From Panacagrimonas sp052387335 (GTDB lineage: Bacteria; Pseudomonadota; Gammaproteobacteria; Nevskiales; Nevskiaceae): 11,538 nt of DNA. The notes beneath the pieces are model-generated. The model saw only the letters and a program-made list of their open reading frames with translations. It did not search any database and was not told the DNA's origin. The position numbers and the translations under genes are program-made. Where the stretch lies: NCBI GenBank assembly GCA_052387335.1, contig JBQTJH010000053.1, forward strand, positions 1-11,538. Direction: 5' to 3'. Of the stretch, positions 6,391-11,538 are shown one piece after another; position 1 is the first letter of the stretch, and the number at the start of each line of letters is the position of its first letter.

Positions 6391-7029
6391 TCAACTCGAA
6401 GGCAGCCTCGTCCCCGGCTTCCACGCCATCCCGCCGAGCACAATCACGCGCATCTGGTCGGTGAGCGTCTTGGCCACCGCACCCTTGGCGTCGGGGTGAT
6501 TCGGCGGCAGCTCCAGCAACTCGCCGAGCGCAGACACCACAGTGTTGACCAGCAGGCTGGCCATCATCTCCAGGTCTTCGCGCGGCAGCTGGTTGTAGTG
6601 CGGAAATTTTGCAAAGTCGGCGGCCAGATCGATCACGAATCCGCGCACCTCGCGTGCGATCGCGTCGCGCACCGGCTTGGAGCCACCGTAACGCTCGCGC
6701 GTCAGGAAATGAAACGCGGCGCGGTTGTTCTCCACATACAGCAGGAAAGTGCTGACCGAAGCCGACAGCATGTTGTCGCCCGGTGCCTGCACGGTGCGCG
6801 CGGCGCGAATCAGCTTGCGTAGCTGCTGGCAGGTGTCGTCGACGAGCGCGAGGCCCAGCTCGTCCATGTCGCGGAAGTGGCGGTAGAACGAGGCCGGCAC
6901 CACACCGGCGTCGCGCGTGACCTCGCGCAGCGACAGGCTGGCAAAGCTGCGCCCGGTCGCGACTTCGGCAATGGCCGCGTCGAGTAGGGCCTGCCGGGTC
7001 TGCTGCTTCTTCTCGTCGCGGATCGCCAT
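6391..7029 (-). CDS. desT: TetR-family fatty acid repressor, FabR/DesT type
   Basis: This 212-residue TetR-family regulator resembles E. coli FabR and Pseudomonas DesT, which bind acyl-CoA or acyl-ACP and control unsaturated fatty acid synthesis. The N-terminal helix-turn-helix is nearly FabR-like: RSFASLSLREV (27-37), followed by AGVVPASFYRHFRDMDELGL (41-60). The C-terminal ligand-binding half includes SVSTFL, FHFLTRERYGG and VRDAIAREV, also FabR-like. I place the start at the ATG at 7029 because MAIRDEKKQQTR aligns residue for residue with the FabR start; an in-frame ATG at 7077 would add 16 atypical residues. The gene diverges from desC and desB, as in Pseudomonas, and the shared intergenic region holds two matching dyads. 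The specific name DesT rests on that context; FabR is the alternative name. Confidence 0.88.
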   Translation of the reverse strand: MAIRDEKKQQTRQALLDAAIAEVATGRSFASLSLREVTRDAGVVPASFYRHFRDMDELGLALVDDTCQQLRKLIRAARTVQAPGDNMLSASVSTFLLYVENNRAAFHFLTRERYGGSKPVRDAIAREVRGFVIDLAADFAKFPHYNQLPREDLEMMASLLVNTVVSALGELLELPPNHPDAKGAVAKTLTDQMRVIVLGGMAWKPGTRLPSS

Positions 7030-7052
7030 GGGGCGCCAGCCTAACACGCAAT

Positions 7053-7106
7053 ACACGCGTGTCTGGACGAAAAACATAATCCAGTCATGTAGATGAAAAC
7101 TTCATC
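7053..7106. promoter_or_regulatory. Secondary palindromes in desT upstream region
   Basis: ACACGCGTGT (7053-7062) is a perfect 10-bp palindrome 24 bases before the desT start. GATGAA (7092-7097) and TTCATC (7101-7106) form a separate inverted repeat around AAC. Neither matches the two desC-proximal dyads, so they are probably not the same kind of operator. They may affect desT expression; no desT promoter could be assigned confidently. Confidence 0.25.
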
Positions 7107-7127
7107 CTGCCGTTTATCGTCTTTTCG

Positions 7128-7143
7128 GTAAACAACTGTTGAC
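7128..7143. promoter_or_regulatory. Candidate DesT operator 1
   Basis: GTAAACA (7128-7134) and TGTTGAC (7137-7143) form an inverted repeat with a two-base centre and one mismatch. The same design occurs at 7168-7183; together they give GTRAACA-N2-TGTTKAC. The site overlaps the candidate -35 of desC (TTGACT, 7139-7144), so bound repressor would block polymerase. FabR/DesT regulators are known to bind palindromes in such promoters; the exact match to a published consensus was not checked. Confidence 0.65.
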
Positions 7144-7167
7144 TCACTCATGAAGCGAGAGCACGAT
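7139..7167 (+). promoter_or_regulatory. Candidate desC promoter
   Basis: TTGACT (7139-7144) is a five-of-six match to the sigma-70 -35 box. Seventeen bases later CACGAT (7162-7167) is a weak three-of-six -10. Transcription would begin near 7174, inside operator 2, leaving a leader of about 38 bases. The weak -10 keeps confidence modest, but the placement between two operators is what a repressed promoter would show. Confidence 0.35.
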
Positions 7168-7183
7168 GTGAACACTTGTTTAC
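7168..7183. promoter_or_regulatory. Candidate DesT operator 2
   Basis: GTGAACA (7168-7174) and TGTTTAC (7177-7183) form an inverted repeat with a two-base centre and one mismatch, centred 40 bp from operator 1. It would cover the transcription start of the candidate desC promoter and ends 28 bases before the desC ATG. Two similar dyads in a region of 182 bases are unlikely to be coincidence. Confidence 0.68.
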
Positions 7184-7211
7184 TCAAATAGACCGAGAAA
7201 AGGAGATTCAC

Positions 7212-8321
7212 ATGGCCTCCCCCGCTGCACGCACGCTGACCCGTCCCGTCAAGTTCCTCGCCAAGACCCTGCGCCCGCTGGTCAGCCCGCAGGTCTTCGA
7301 CTTCTGGGCGCGCGAGCTGGACAGCACCCTGAGCCACGGCCGCGTGATGGCGCGTATTGTCGCCAAGCGCGCCGAGTCGGCCCGCGCCGTGACGCTTGAG
7401 CTGAAGGCGAACCGCAATTTTCAGGGCTTCAAACCCGGCCAGCACGTCAACCTGAGCGTGGACGTGGACGGCCGCCGTCACACGCGCAGCTATAGCCTGA
7501 CCGGCGCGCCGAGCGCCGACGGCCGCCTGAGTCTGACCGTGCAGAAGGTCGAAAACGGCATTGTGAGTACACATCTGTTCGCCGACGCCCAGGTGGGCGA
7601 TGTCGTCGAGCTGGAACCTGCCTTCGGCGACATGACCCTGCCAGAAGTCCTGCCCGGGCGCCTGCTGTTCCTGGCCGCCGGCAGCGGCATCACGCCGCTG
7701 ATGAGCCTGACGCGCGAACTTGCAGCGCGCGGCATGCCGGTGGAGACGACCCTGATCTACTGGGCGCGTCACCGCGCCGATCTGTGTTTCCTGCCCGAAC
7801 TGCGTGCGCTGGCCGCGCGCGAGCCGAATTTCCAGCTGCGCATCGCGCTGACCGGCGACGCCGCCACCGCTACCGATGAACTGCGCGGCCGTCCTTCGGC
7901 CGAACTGTTTGCCGACTCGGTGCCGGAGTTCGCGAACCAGACCGTGTACGCCTGCGGCCCGGCCGGCTTCGTGGCTGATATCGAAAAGCTGGTGAAGCCG
8001 GTCGCGCGCAGCTTCTCGTCCGAGGCGTTCACGCCAGCTGTCTTCACGCCTGCTGCGTCCAATCAGACCGTCACCCTGATGCTCGCCAAGAGCAACCGCG
8101 TGCTGACGGTGAAAACCGGCGAGCCGCTGCTCGCGGCGCTCGAAGCTCAGGGCGTGAAACCGAAGTACGGCTGCCGCATGGGCATCTGCAACACCTGCGC
8201 CTGCGGCAAGCGCGAAGGCGTCAGCCGCGACCTCAAGAACGGCGGCGAAAACGCCGACCCCGACGCCAACCTGCGCATCTGCATCAGCAGCGCGCAGTCC
8301 GATCTGACTTTGGATCTCTAA
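7212..8321 (+). CDS. desC: Flavin and [2Fe-2S] oxidoreductase, desaturase electron donor
   Basis: This 369-residue protein is a ferredoxin-NAD(P)H reductase fused to a C-terminal plant-type ferredoxin. The FAD-binding motif is RSYSLTG (92-98). The nicotinamide domain has GSGITP (157-162) and CGPAGF (248-253). The iron-sulfur ligands are Cys321, Cys326, Cys329 and Cys357 (C-x4-C-x2-C-x27-C). It would carry electrons from NAD(P)H through FAD and [2Fe-2S] to the diiron desaturase encoded next, as DesC does for DesB in Pseudomonas. AGGAG (7201-7205) sets the start at 7212; an in-frame ATG at 7176 lies inside the predicted operator. The gene is 180 bases before desB on the same strand and is probably its operon partner. 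Confidence 0.93.
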   Translation: MASPAARTLTRPVKFLAKTLRPLVSPQVFDFWARELDSTLSHGRVMARIVAKRAESARAVTLELKANRNFQGFKPGQHVNLSVDVDGRRHTRSYSLTGAPSADGRLSLTVQKVENGIVSTHLFADAQVGDVVELEPAFGDMTLPEVLPGRLLFLAAGSGITPLMSLTRELAARGMPVETTLIYWARHRADLCFLPELRALAAREPNFQLRIALTGDAATATDELRGRPSAELFADSVPEFANQTVYACGPAGFVADIEKLVKPVARSFSSEAFTPAVFTPAASNQTVTLMLAKSNRVLTVKTGEPLLAALEAQGVKPKYGCRMGICNTCACGKREGVSRDLKNGGENADPDANLRICISSAQSDLTLDL

Positions 8322-8340
8322 ACCATCCAGCAACGGCTAA

Positions 8341-8445
8341 CGCAAAGGCGCAAAGGAAAAAGAAAGGACGCGGAGTACCGATCCATACAGGTTCTTGGCC
8401 TCCTTTATTTCTTTGGCTTTCCTTTCCGCCTTTCTTTTCCTTTGC
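8341..8445. repeat. Hairpin-forming repeat between desC and desB
   Basis: The left arm 8350-8367 (GCAAAGGAAAAAGAAAGG) and right arm 8429-8445 (CCTTTCTTTTCCTTTGC) are complementary apart from one extra A, separated by about 61 bases. The left end begins with an exact tandem copy of CGCAAAGG (8341-8348, 8349-8356). Further purine-rich sequence in the left half faces pyrimidine-rich sequence in the right half. The element fills most of the desC-desB gap. The CGCAAAGG-type sequence resembles dispersed intergenic repeats I recall from other bacterial genomes, so this may be a nonautonomous mobile palindrome; no coding content is credible in it. It could attenuate or stabilise the desCB transcript. 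Confidence 0.65.
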
Positions 8446-8501
8446 CGTCGCTGCTTCACTCGCAGCCCCGTTGCGGTAAACGCTTTTCCAGGAGTAACAC
8501 C

Positions 8502-9635
8502 ATGAGCAACACCCCCGACCGCAAACTCTCCCCCGCCGAAATCGAAGCCTTCGGTGCCGAACTCGACGCGCTGCGCGCGCGCACCGTCGCCGACCTCGGC
8601 GAGGTCGACGCGAAGTACATCAAGAACATCGTGCGCACCGTGCGCTACACGGAAGTCGCCGGTCGCGGTCTGCTCTACGCCGGTTTCTTTCCGCCGGCGT
8701 GGATTGCGGGCGCGACCTTGCTCGGGTTCTCCAAGATTGTCGAGAACATGGAGCTGGGCCACAACGTGATGCACGCGCAGTACGACTGGATGAACGATCC
8801 CGAACTCAACGGCCAGACCTACGAGTGGGATACCAGCTGCACGTCCGACAACTGGCGCAAGACGCACAACTACGAGCACCACACGTACACCAACGTGATG
8901 GGCAAGGACCATGACATCGGCTACGGCGTGCTGCGCCTGTACCCGGAGCAGAAGTGGGAGCCGCGCTTTCTGGCCAACCCGCTGATGGCGCTGTTCCTGA
9001 TGGCCGGCTTCCAGCATCTGCTCGCGCTGCAGAGCCTGGAGCTGGAGCGCATCGTCGGCGCCAAAACCCGGCAAGCTCGCGCCAAGGAACTCACGCGCGT
9101 GAAGCAGGACATCAAGCCGATCTGGAAGAAGATGCGCAAGCAGCTGTTCAAGGACTACGTGTTCTTCCCGGCGCTGGCGGGCCCGTTCTTCCTGCCGGTG
9201 CTGACCGGCAACATCGCGGCCAACCTGATGCGCAATTTCTGGTCGTCGGCGGTGATCTACTGCGGCCACTTCACCGAGGACGCCGAGGTGTTCCCGCTGG
9301 AGTCGCTGGAGAACGAGACGCGCGGCCAGTGGTATCTGCGCCAGATGCGCGGGTCGAGCAACTTCACCGGCAACAAACTCATGCACATCATGAGCGGCAA
9401 TCTCAGCCACCAGATCGAGCATCACCTGTTCCCGGATATTCCGGGGCGGCGCTACGCCGAGATGTCGGTGGAGGTGCGCAAGATCTGCGCGAAGTACGGC
9501 CAGCACTACAACAGCGCGCCGATGGCCCAGCAGTTCCTCGGCGTGTGGAAGCGCATCTTCCGCCAGGCGCTGCCGAGCCAACCTGCGAAGGTCGAGACGG
9601 TGCGTGACGAGATGCCGGAGCTGATGGCAGCCTGA
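8502..9635 (+). CDS. desB: Membrane fatty acid (acyl-CoA) desaturase, DesB-like
   Basis: This 377-residue integral membrane diiron enzyme introduces a cis double bond into a saturated acyl chain using oxygen and two electrons. All three histidine boxes are present: H87NVMH91, H122NYEHH127 and H303QIEHH308. GHNVMHAQYDWMNDPELNG and the stretch around HIMSGNLSHQIEHHLFPDIP match the bacterial Delta-9-type desaturase group containing Pseudomonas DesB. Hydrophobic stretches lie near 55-80 and 215-250. AGGAG (8490-8494) precedes the ATG at 8502 by seven bases; an in-frame ATG at 8442 lies in the intergenic repeat and would give an atypical 20-residue extension. Electrons should come from DesC, and expression should be repressed by the divergent DesT. 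Regioselectivity and whether acyl-CoA or phospholipid is the substrate cannot be read here. Confidence 0.93.
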   Translation: MSNTPDRKLSPAEIEAFGAELDALRARTVADLGEVDAKYIKNIVRTVRYTEVAGRGLLYAGFFPPAWIAGATLLGFSKIVENMELGHNVMHAQYDWMNDPELNGQTYEWDTSCTSDNWRKTHNYEHHTYTNVMGKDHDIGYGVLRLYPEQKWEPRFLANPLMALFLMAGFQHLLALQSLELERIVGAKTRQARAKELTRVKQDIKPIWKKMRKQLFKDYVFFPALAGPFFLPVLTGNIAANLMRNFWSSAVIYCGHFTEDAEVFPLESLENETRGQWYLRQMRGSSNFTGNKLMHIMSGNLSHQIEHHLFPDIPGRRYAEMSVEVRKICAKYGQHYNSAPMAQQFLGVWKRIFRQALPSQPAKVETVRDEMPELMAA

Positions 9636-9640
9636 TTGAG

Positions 9641-9691
9641 CGGGGCGCATACCCCGATACCGCGGCCCGGGGCCTGGCCGGGCCGCGGTAT
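9641..9691 (+). terminator. Double hairpin after desB, probable terminator
   Basis: CGGGG (9641-9645) can pair with CCCCG (9652-9656) around CGCATA. Immediately after it, 9657-9670 and 9678-9691 form a perfect 14-bp GC-rich stem (ATACCGCGGCCCGG and its complement) with a seven-base loop. Only a loose T-rich run follows (TTCGTGCTTT), so it is not a classical intrinsic terminator, but its strength and position six bases after the desB stop suggest termination or transcript stabilisation. Confidence 0.6.
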
Positions 9692-9735
9692 TCGTGCTTT
9701 CCGCGACAAACCCAGCGAGCCTGGGGGCCGGTCCA

Positions 9736-9742
9736 TTAAACT
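9736..9742 (+). promoter_or_regulatory. Candidate -10 element for moxR
   Basis: TTAAACT occurs 31 bases before the moxR GTG; TAAACT within it matches four of six -10 bases. The identical heptamer occurs before leuS (11311-11317). No good -35 is seen at the standard distance, so this is tentative. Confidence 0.25.
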
Positions 9743-9773
9743 CGCATCCCTCCTCAACCGCCGAGACCGCGCC

Positions 9774-10616
9774 GTGCGCTTCCAGGGTACTGATAACTAC
9801 GTTGCCACCGACGACCTCAAGATGGCCGTCAACGCCGCCGTCACCCTGCAGCGTCCGCTGCTGGTCAAGGGCGAGCCGGGTACCGGCAAGACACGCCTGG
9901 CGCAGGAAGTGGCGCAGCAGCTCGACATGCCGTACTTCGAATGGCACATCAAGTCCACCACCAAGGCGCAGCAGGGTCTGTACGAATACGACGCGGTGTC
10001 GCGACTGCGCGACTCACAGCTCGGCGACGAGAAGGTCAAGGACATTGCGAACTACATCGTCAAAGGCAAGCTGTGGGAATGCTTTGAAGCGGGCAAGCGT
10101 CCGCTACTGCTGATCGATGAAATCGACAAGGCCGACATCGAGTTCCCGAACGACCTGCTGCGCGAACTCGACCAGATGGCGTTCTACGTCTACGAGACGC
10201 GCCAGACCATCACAGCGTTGAATCGCCCGGTCATCATCATCACCTCGAACAACGAGAAGGAACTGCCGGACGCCTTCCTGCGCCGCTGCTTCTTCCACTA
10301 CATCCGCTTCCCGGACAAGGAGACGATGCAGCAGATTGTGGACGTGCACTTCCCCGACCTGAAGAAGAACCTGGTCAAGGAAGCGATGGAAGTATTCTTC
10401 GGCCTGCGCGAGCTGCCGGGGCTGAAGAAGAAGCCTTCGACTTCGGAACTGCTGGACTGGCTCAAGCTGCTGCTGGCCGAGGACATCGATCCCGCCGTGC
10501 TGCGCGAGGCGAGCACCAAGAAGACCCTGCCGCCGCTGTACGGCGCGCTGCTCAAGAACGAGCAGGATGTGCACCTGTTCGAACGCATCGCCTTCATGGC
10601 CCGTCGCAACAACTGA
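9774..10616 (+). CDS. MoxR-family AAA+ ATPase
   Basis: This 280-residue soluble ATPase belongs to the MoxR branch of AAA+ proteins, which act as chaperones in assembling or activating protein complexes, usually with VWA-domain partners. Walker A is GEPGTGKT (33-40), Walker B LLLIDE (111-116), sensor 1 the ITSNN stretch (156-160), followed by LPDAFLRRCFFHYIRFP with the arginine pair. The GTG at 9774 is chosen because the family typically begins at this residue (RFQGTDNYVATDD); upstream sequence in frame runs into the desB-terminator hairpin. The ribosome site is weak. In many proteobacteria the next gene encodes a CoxE-like VWA protein; here it is instead a GST-fold protein eight bases away. 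Client complex unknown. Confidence 0.92.
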   Translation: MRFQGTDNYVATDDLKMAVNAAVTLQRPLLVKGEPGTGKTRLAQEVAQQLDMPYFEWHIKSTTKAQQGLYEYDAVSRLRDSQLGDEKVKDIANYIVKGKLWECFEAGKRPLLLIDEIDKADIEFPNDLLRELDQMAFYVYETRQTITALNRPVIIITSNNEKELPDAFLRRCFFHYIRFPDKETMQQIVDVHFPDLKKNLVKEAMEVFFGLRELPGLKKKPSTSELLDWLKLLLAEDIDPAVLREASTKKTLPPLYGALLKNEQDVHLFERIAFMARRNN

Positions 10617-10623
10617 GGCGCGC

Positions 10624-11292
10624 ATGATCGTCGTCCACCACCTCGAAAACTCGCGCTCGCAGCGCGTGCTGTGGCTGCTAGAGGAGCTTGGAGTTCCCTA
10701 CGAGGTGAGGCGCTACGAGCGCGACAAGAAAACCATGCTGGCGCCGCCGGAATTGAAGGCCGTGCATCCGCTGGGCAAGTCACCAGTGATTACGGATGGC
10801 GATGTCGTGGTGGCCGAGTCCGGCAACATCATCGAGTACCTGGTCGAGACGCACGGCCAGGGCAAGCTGGTTCCCGCGCCCGGCACTTCGCAACGCTTGC
10901 GCTACCGCTACTGGCTGCATTACGCGGAAGGTTCGGTCATGCCGCTGATGGTCATGACCCTGATCTTCAGCAAGCTCGCGCCGATGTCGCCGGCGCTGGT
11001 CCGTCCCTTGATGCGCGGCATCGAAAAAAATGTGCGAGCGCGCTTCCTTGGCCCGCAAACCAAGCTGCATCTGGACTACATGGAAGCCGAGCTGGGCAAG
11101 GCCGAATGGTTCGCGGGGAACGAGTTTTCAGCCGCTGACGTGCAGATGAGCTTCCCGCTCGAAGCGGCCGCCAGCCGCGGCGGTCTGGATGCCTCGCGGC
11201 CGCGCCTCGCCAACTTCCTGAAGAAGATCCGGGCGCGTCCGGCCTACCAGCGCGCGCTCGCGAAGGGCGGGCCGTACGAGTTGCTTCGCTAA
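10624..11292 (+). CDS. Glutathione S-transferase family protein
   Basis: This 222-residue cytosolic protein has the GST fold. The N-terminal thioredoxin-like domain includes NSRSQRVLWLLEELGVPYEV (9-28), the cis-proline segment KSPVI (52-56, Pro54) and the glutathione-contacting Glu65-Ser66 (AESGNIIEYL). The C-terminal helical domain contains the FSAADVQMSFPLEA segment typical of the family. Ser10 or Ser12 may be the catalytic residue that activates glutathione thiol; there is no cysteine at that place. The substrate is unknown. The ATG at 10624 follows GAGG (10615-10618), which overlaps the moxR stop codon, so the two are translationally coupled. Whether GST serves the MoxR pathway or merely shares its transcript is open. 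Confidence 0.9.
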   Translation: MIVVHHLENSRSQRVLWLLEELGVPYEVRRYERDKKTMLAPPELKAVHPLGKSPVITDGDVVVAESGNIIEYLVETHGQGKLVPAPGTSQRLRYRYWLHYAEGSVMPLMVMTLIFSKLAPMSPALVRPLMRGIEKNVRARFLGPQTKLHLDYMEAELGKAEWFAGNEFSAADVQMSFPLEAAASRGGLDASRPRLANFLKKIRARPAYQRALAKGGPYELLR

Positions 11293-11303
11293 GCCGAGGG
11301 CGC

Positions 11304-11322
11304 CTGCGGGTTAAACTGCGGG
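11304..11322 (+). promoter_or_regulatory. Candidate leuS promoter with direct repeats
   Basis: CTGCGGG occurs twice (11304-11310 and 11316-11322) around TTAAA, so that a TTAAACT -10-like heptamer (11311-11317) spans the second junction. It lies 42 bases before the leuS GTG. A small hairpin, CGGGC (11329-11333) with GCCCG (11339-11343), would be in the leader. No good -35 is apparent. This 67-base gap otherwise holds nothing recognised. Confidence 0.3.
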
Positions 11323-11359
11323 TCTTTTCGGGCATCCAGCCCGTGGCGCAGAACCCACC

Positions 11360-11538
11360 GTGAACCCAGACTACGACCCGCGCGCCGTCGAGCGCGCCGC
11401 TCAAGACTATTGGCAGTCCACCCGCGCCTTCGAGGTCCAGGAAGACCCTTCGCGCGAAAAGTATTACTGCCTGTCGATGTTCCCCTACCCAAGCGGCAAG
11501 CTGCACATGGGGCATGTGCGCAATTACACCATCGGCGA
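11360..11538 (+). CDS. leuS: Leucyl-tRNA synthetase, N-terminal part (cut by window)
   Basis: Fifty-nine complete codons of leuS are present before the window ends. The product, a class I aminoacyl-tRNA synthetase, charges tRNA-Leu with leucine in the cytosol. The segment YYCLSMFPYPSGKLHMGHVR is nearly invariant in bacterial LeuS and contains the HIGH-type ATP-binding motif as HMGH (49-52). The preceding NPDYDPRAVERAAQDYW aligns with the usual start, which fixes the initiation codon as GTG at 11360. No strong ribosome site is seen before it. The gene lies 67 bases after the GST gene, with a possible promoter between them. Confidence 0.95.
   Translation, partial: MNPDYDPRAVERAAQDYWQSTRAFEVQEDPSREKYYCLSMFPYPSGKLHMGHVRNYTIG

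Noticed and set aside
7030..7077. Upstream ATG extending the TetR repressor by 16 residues
   Set aside because: The FabR N-terminus aligns exactly with the ATG at 7029, and the extension is unlike the family.
7041..8333. Long antisense frame opposite desC
   Set aside because: It spans the operator region and the whole of desC in reverse, has biased composition and no recognisable motif.
8341..8356. Tandem CGCAAAGG as a CRISPR or satellite array
   Set aside because: Only two adjacent 8-base copies, with no spacers.
8442..8501. Upstream ATG extending desB by 20 residues
   Set aside because: It lies within the right arm of the intergenic repeat, and a good ribosome site directly precedes the ATG at 8502.
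9636..9773. N-terminal extension of MoxR to an upstream ATG
   Set aside because: The extension would be encoded by the hairpin and its flanks, and the family begins at the GTG at 9774.
8337..9947. 536-residue antisense frame opposite desB
   Set aside because: It overlaps the intergenic repeat, desB, the hairpin terminator and the start of moxR, all better explained on the plus strand.

Overview
The window looks like chromosomal DNA from a high-GC proteobacterium, most probably a gammaproteobacterium. The strongest clue is a desT/fabR - desC - desB locus arranged as in Pseudomonas. Below class level I cannot place it. Nearly everything is coding, no gene-free stretch exceeds 300 bases, and no RNA gene, CRISPR array or insertion sequence was recognised.

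Positions 1-1858 (+) hold the last two genes of a three-subunit proton-translocating NAD(P) transhydrogenase, pntAB (alpha-2) and pntB, closed by a textbook terminator. A strongly folded inverted repeat follows, then a photolyase/cryptochrome-family flavoprotein (1954-3489, +) with a broken tryptophan triad and a C-terminus resembling a beta-clamp-binding peptide. A DUF445 membrane protein (3621-4859, +) ends facing the minus-strand block.

Positions 4945-7029 (-) carry, in transcription order, a FabR/DesT-type TetR repressor, a Phd/YefM-like antitoxin, a PIN-domain toxin overlapping it by one base, and an FMN-binding split-barrel (PNPOx-like) protein. An 18-bp palindrome lies in front of the antitoxin.

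Divergent from the repressor, 7212-9635 (+) holds desC (flavin/[2Fe-2S] reductase) and desB (three-histidine-box fatty acid desaturase). The reductase would pass NAD(P)H electrons to the desaturase, which introduces double bonds into existing acyl chains, and the repressor would tune this to the acyl-CoA pool. Two matching 16-bp dyads (7128-7143 and 7168-7183) flank a candidate desC promoter and are the likely operators. A hairpin-forming repeat sits between desC and desB.

After a double hairpin come a MoxR-family AAA+ ATPase (9774-10616, +) without its usual VWA partner next door, a glutathione S-transferase-fold protein coupled to it (10624-11292, +), and the 5' end of leuS (from 11360, +), cut by the window edge.

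Most of the window is recognisable biology. The less ordinary items are the photolyase-like protein and the structured element before it, the predicted DesT operators, the orphan moxR-GST pair, and the intergenic repeats.
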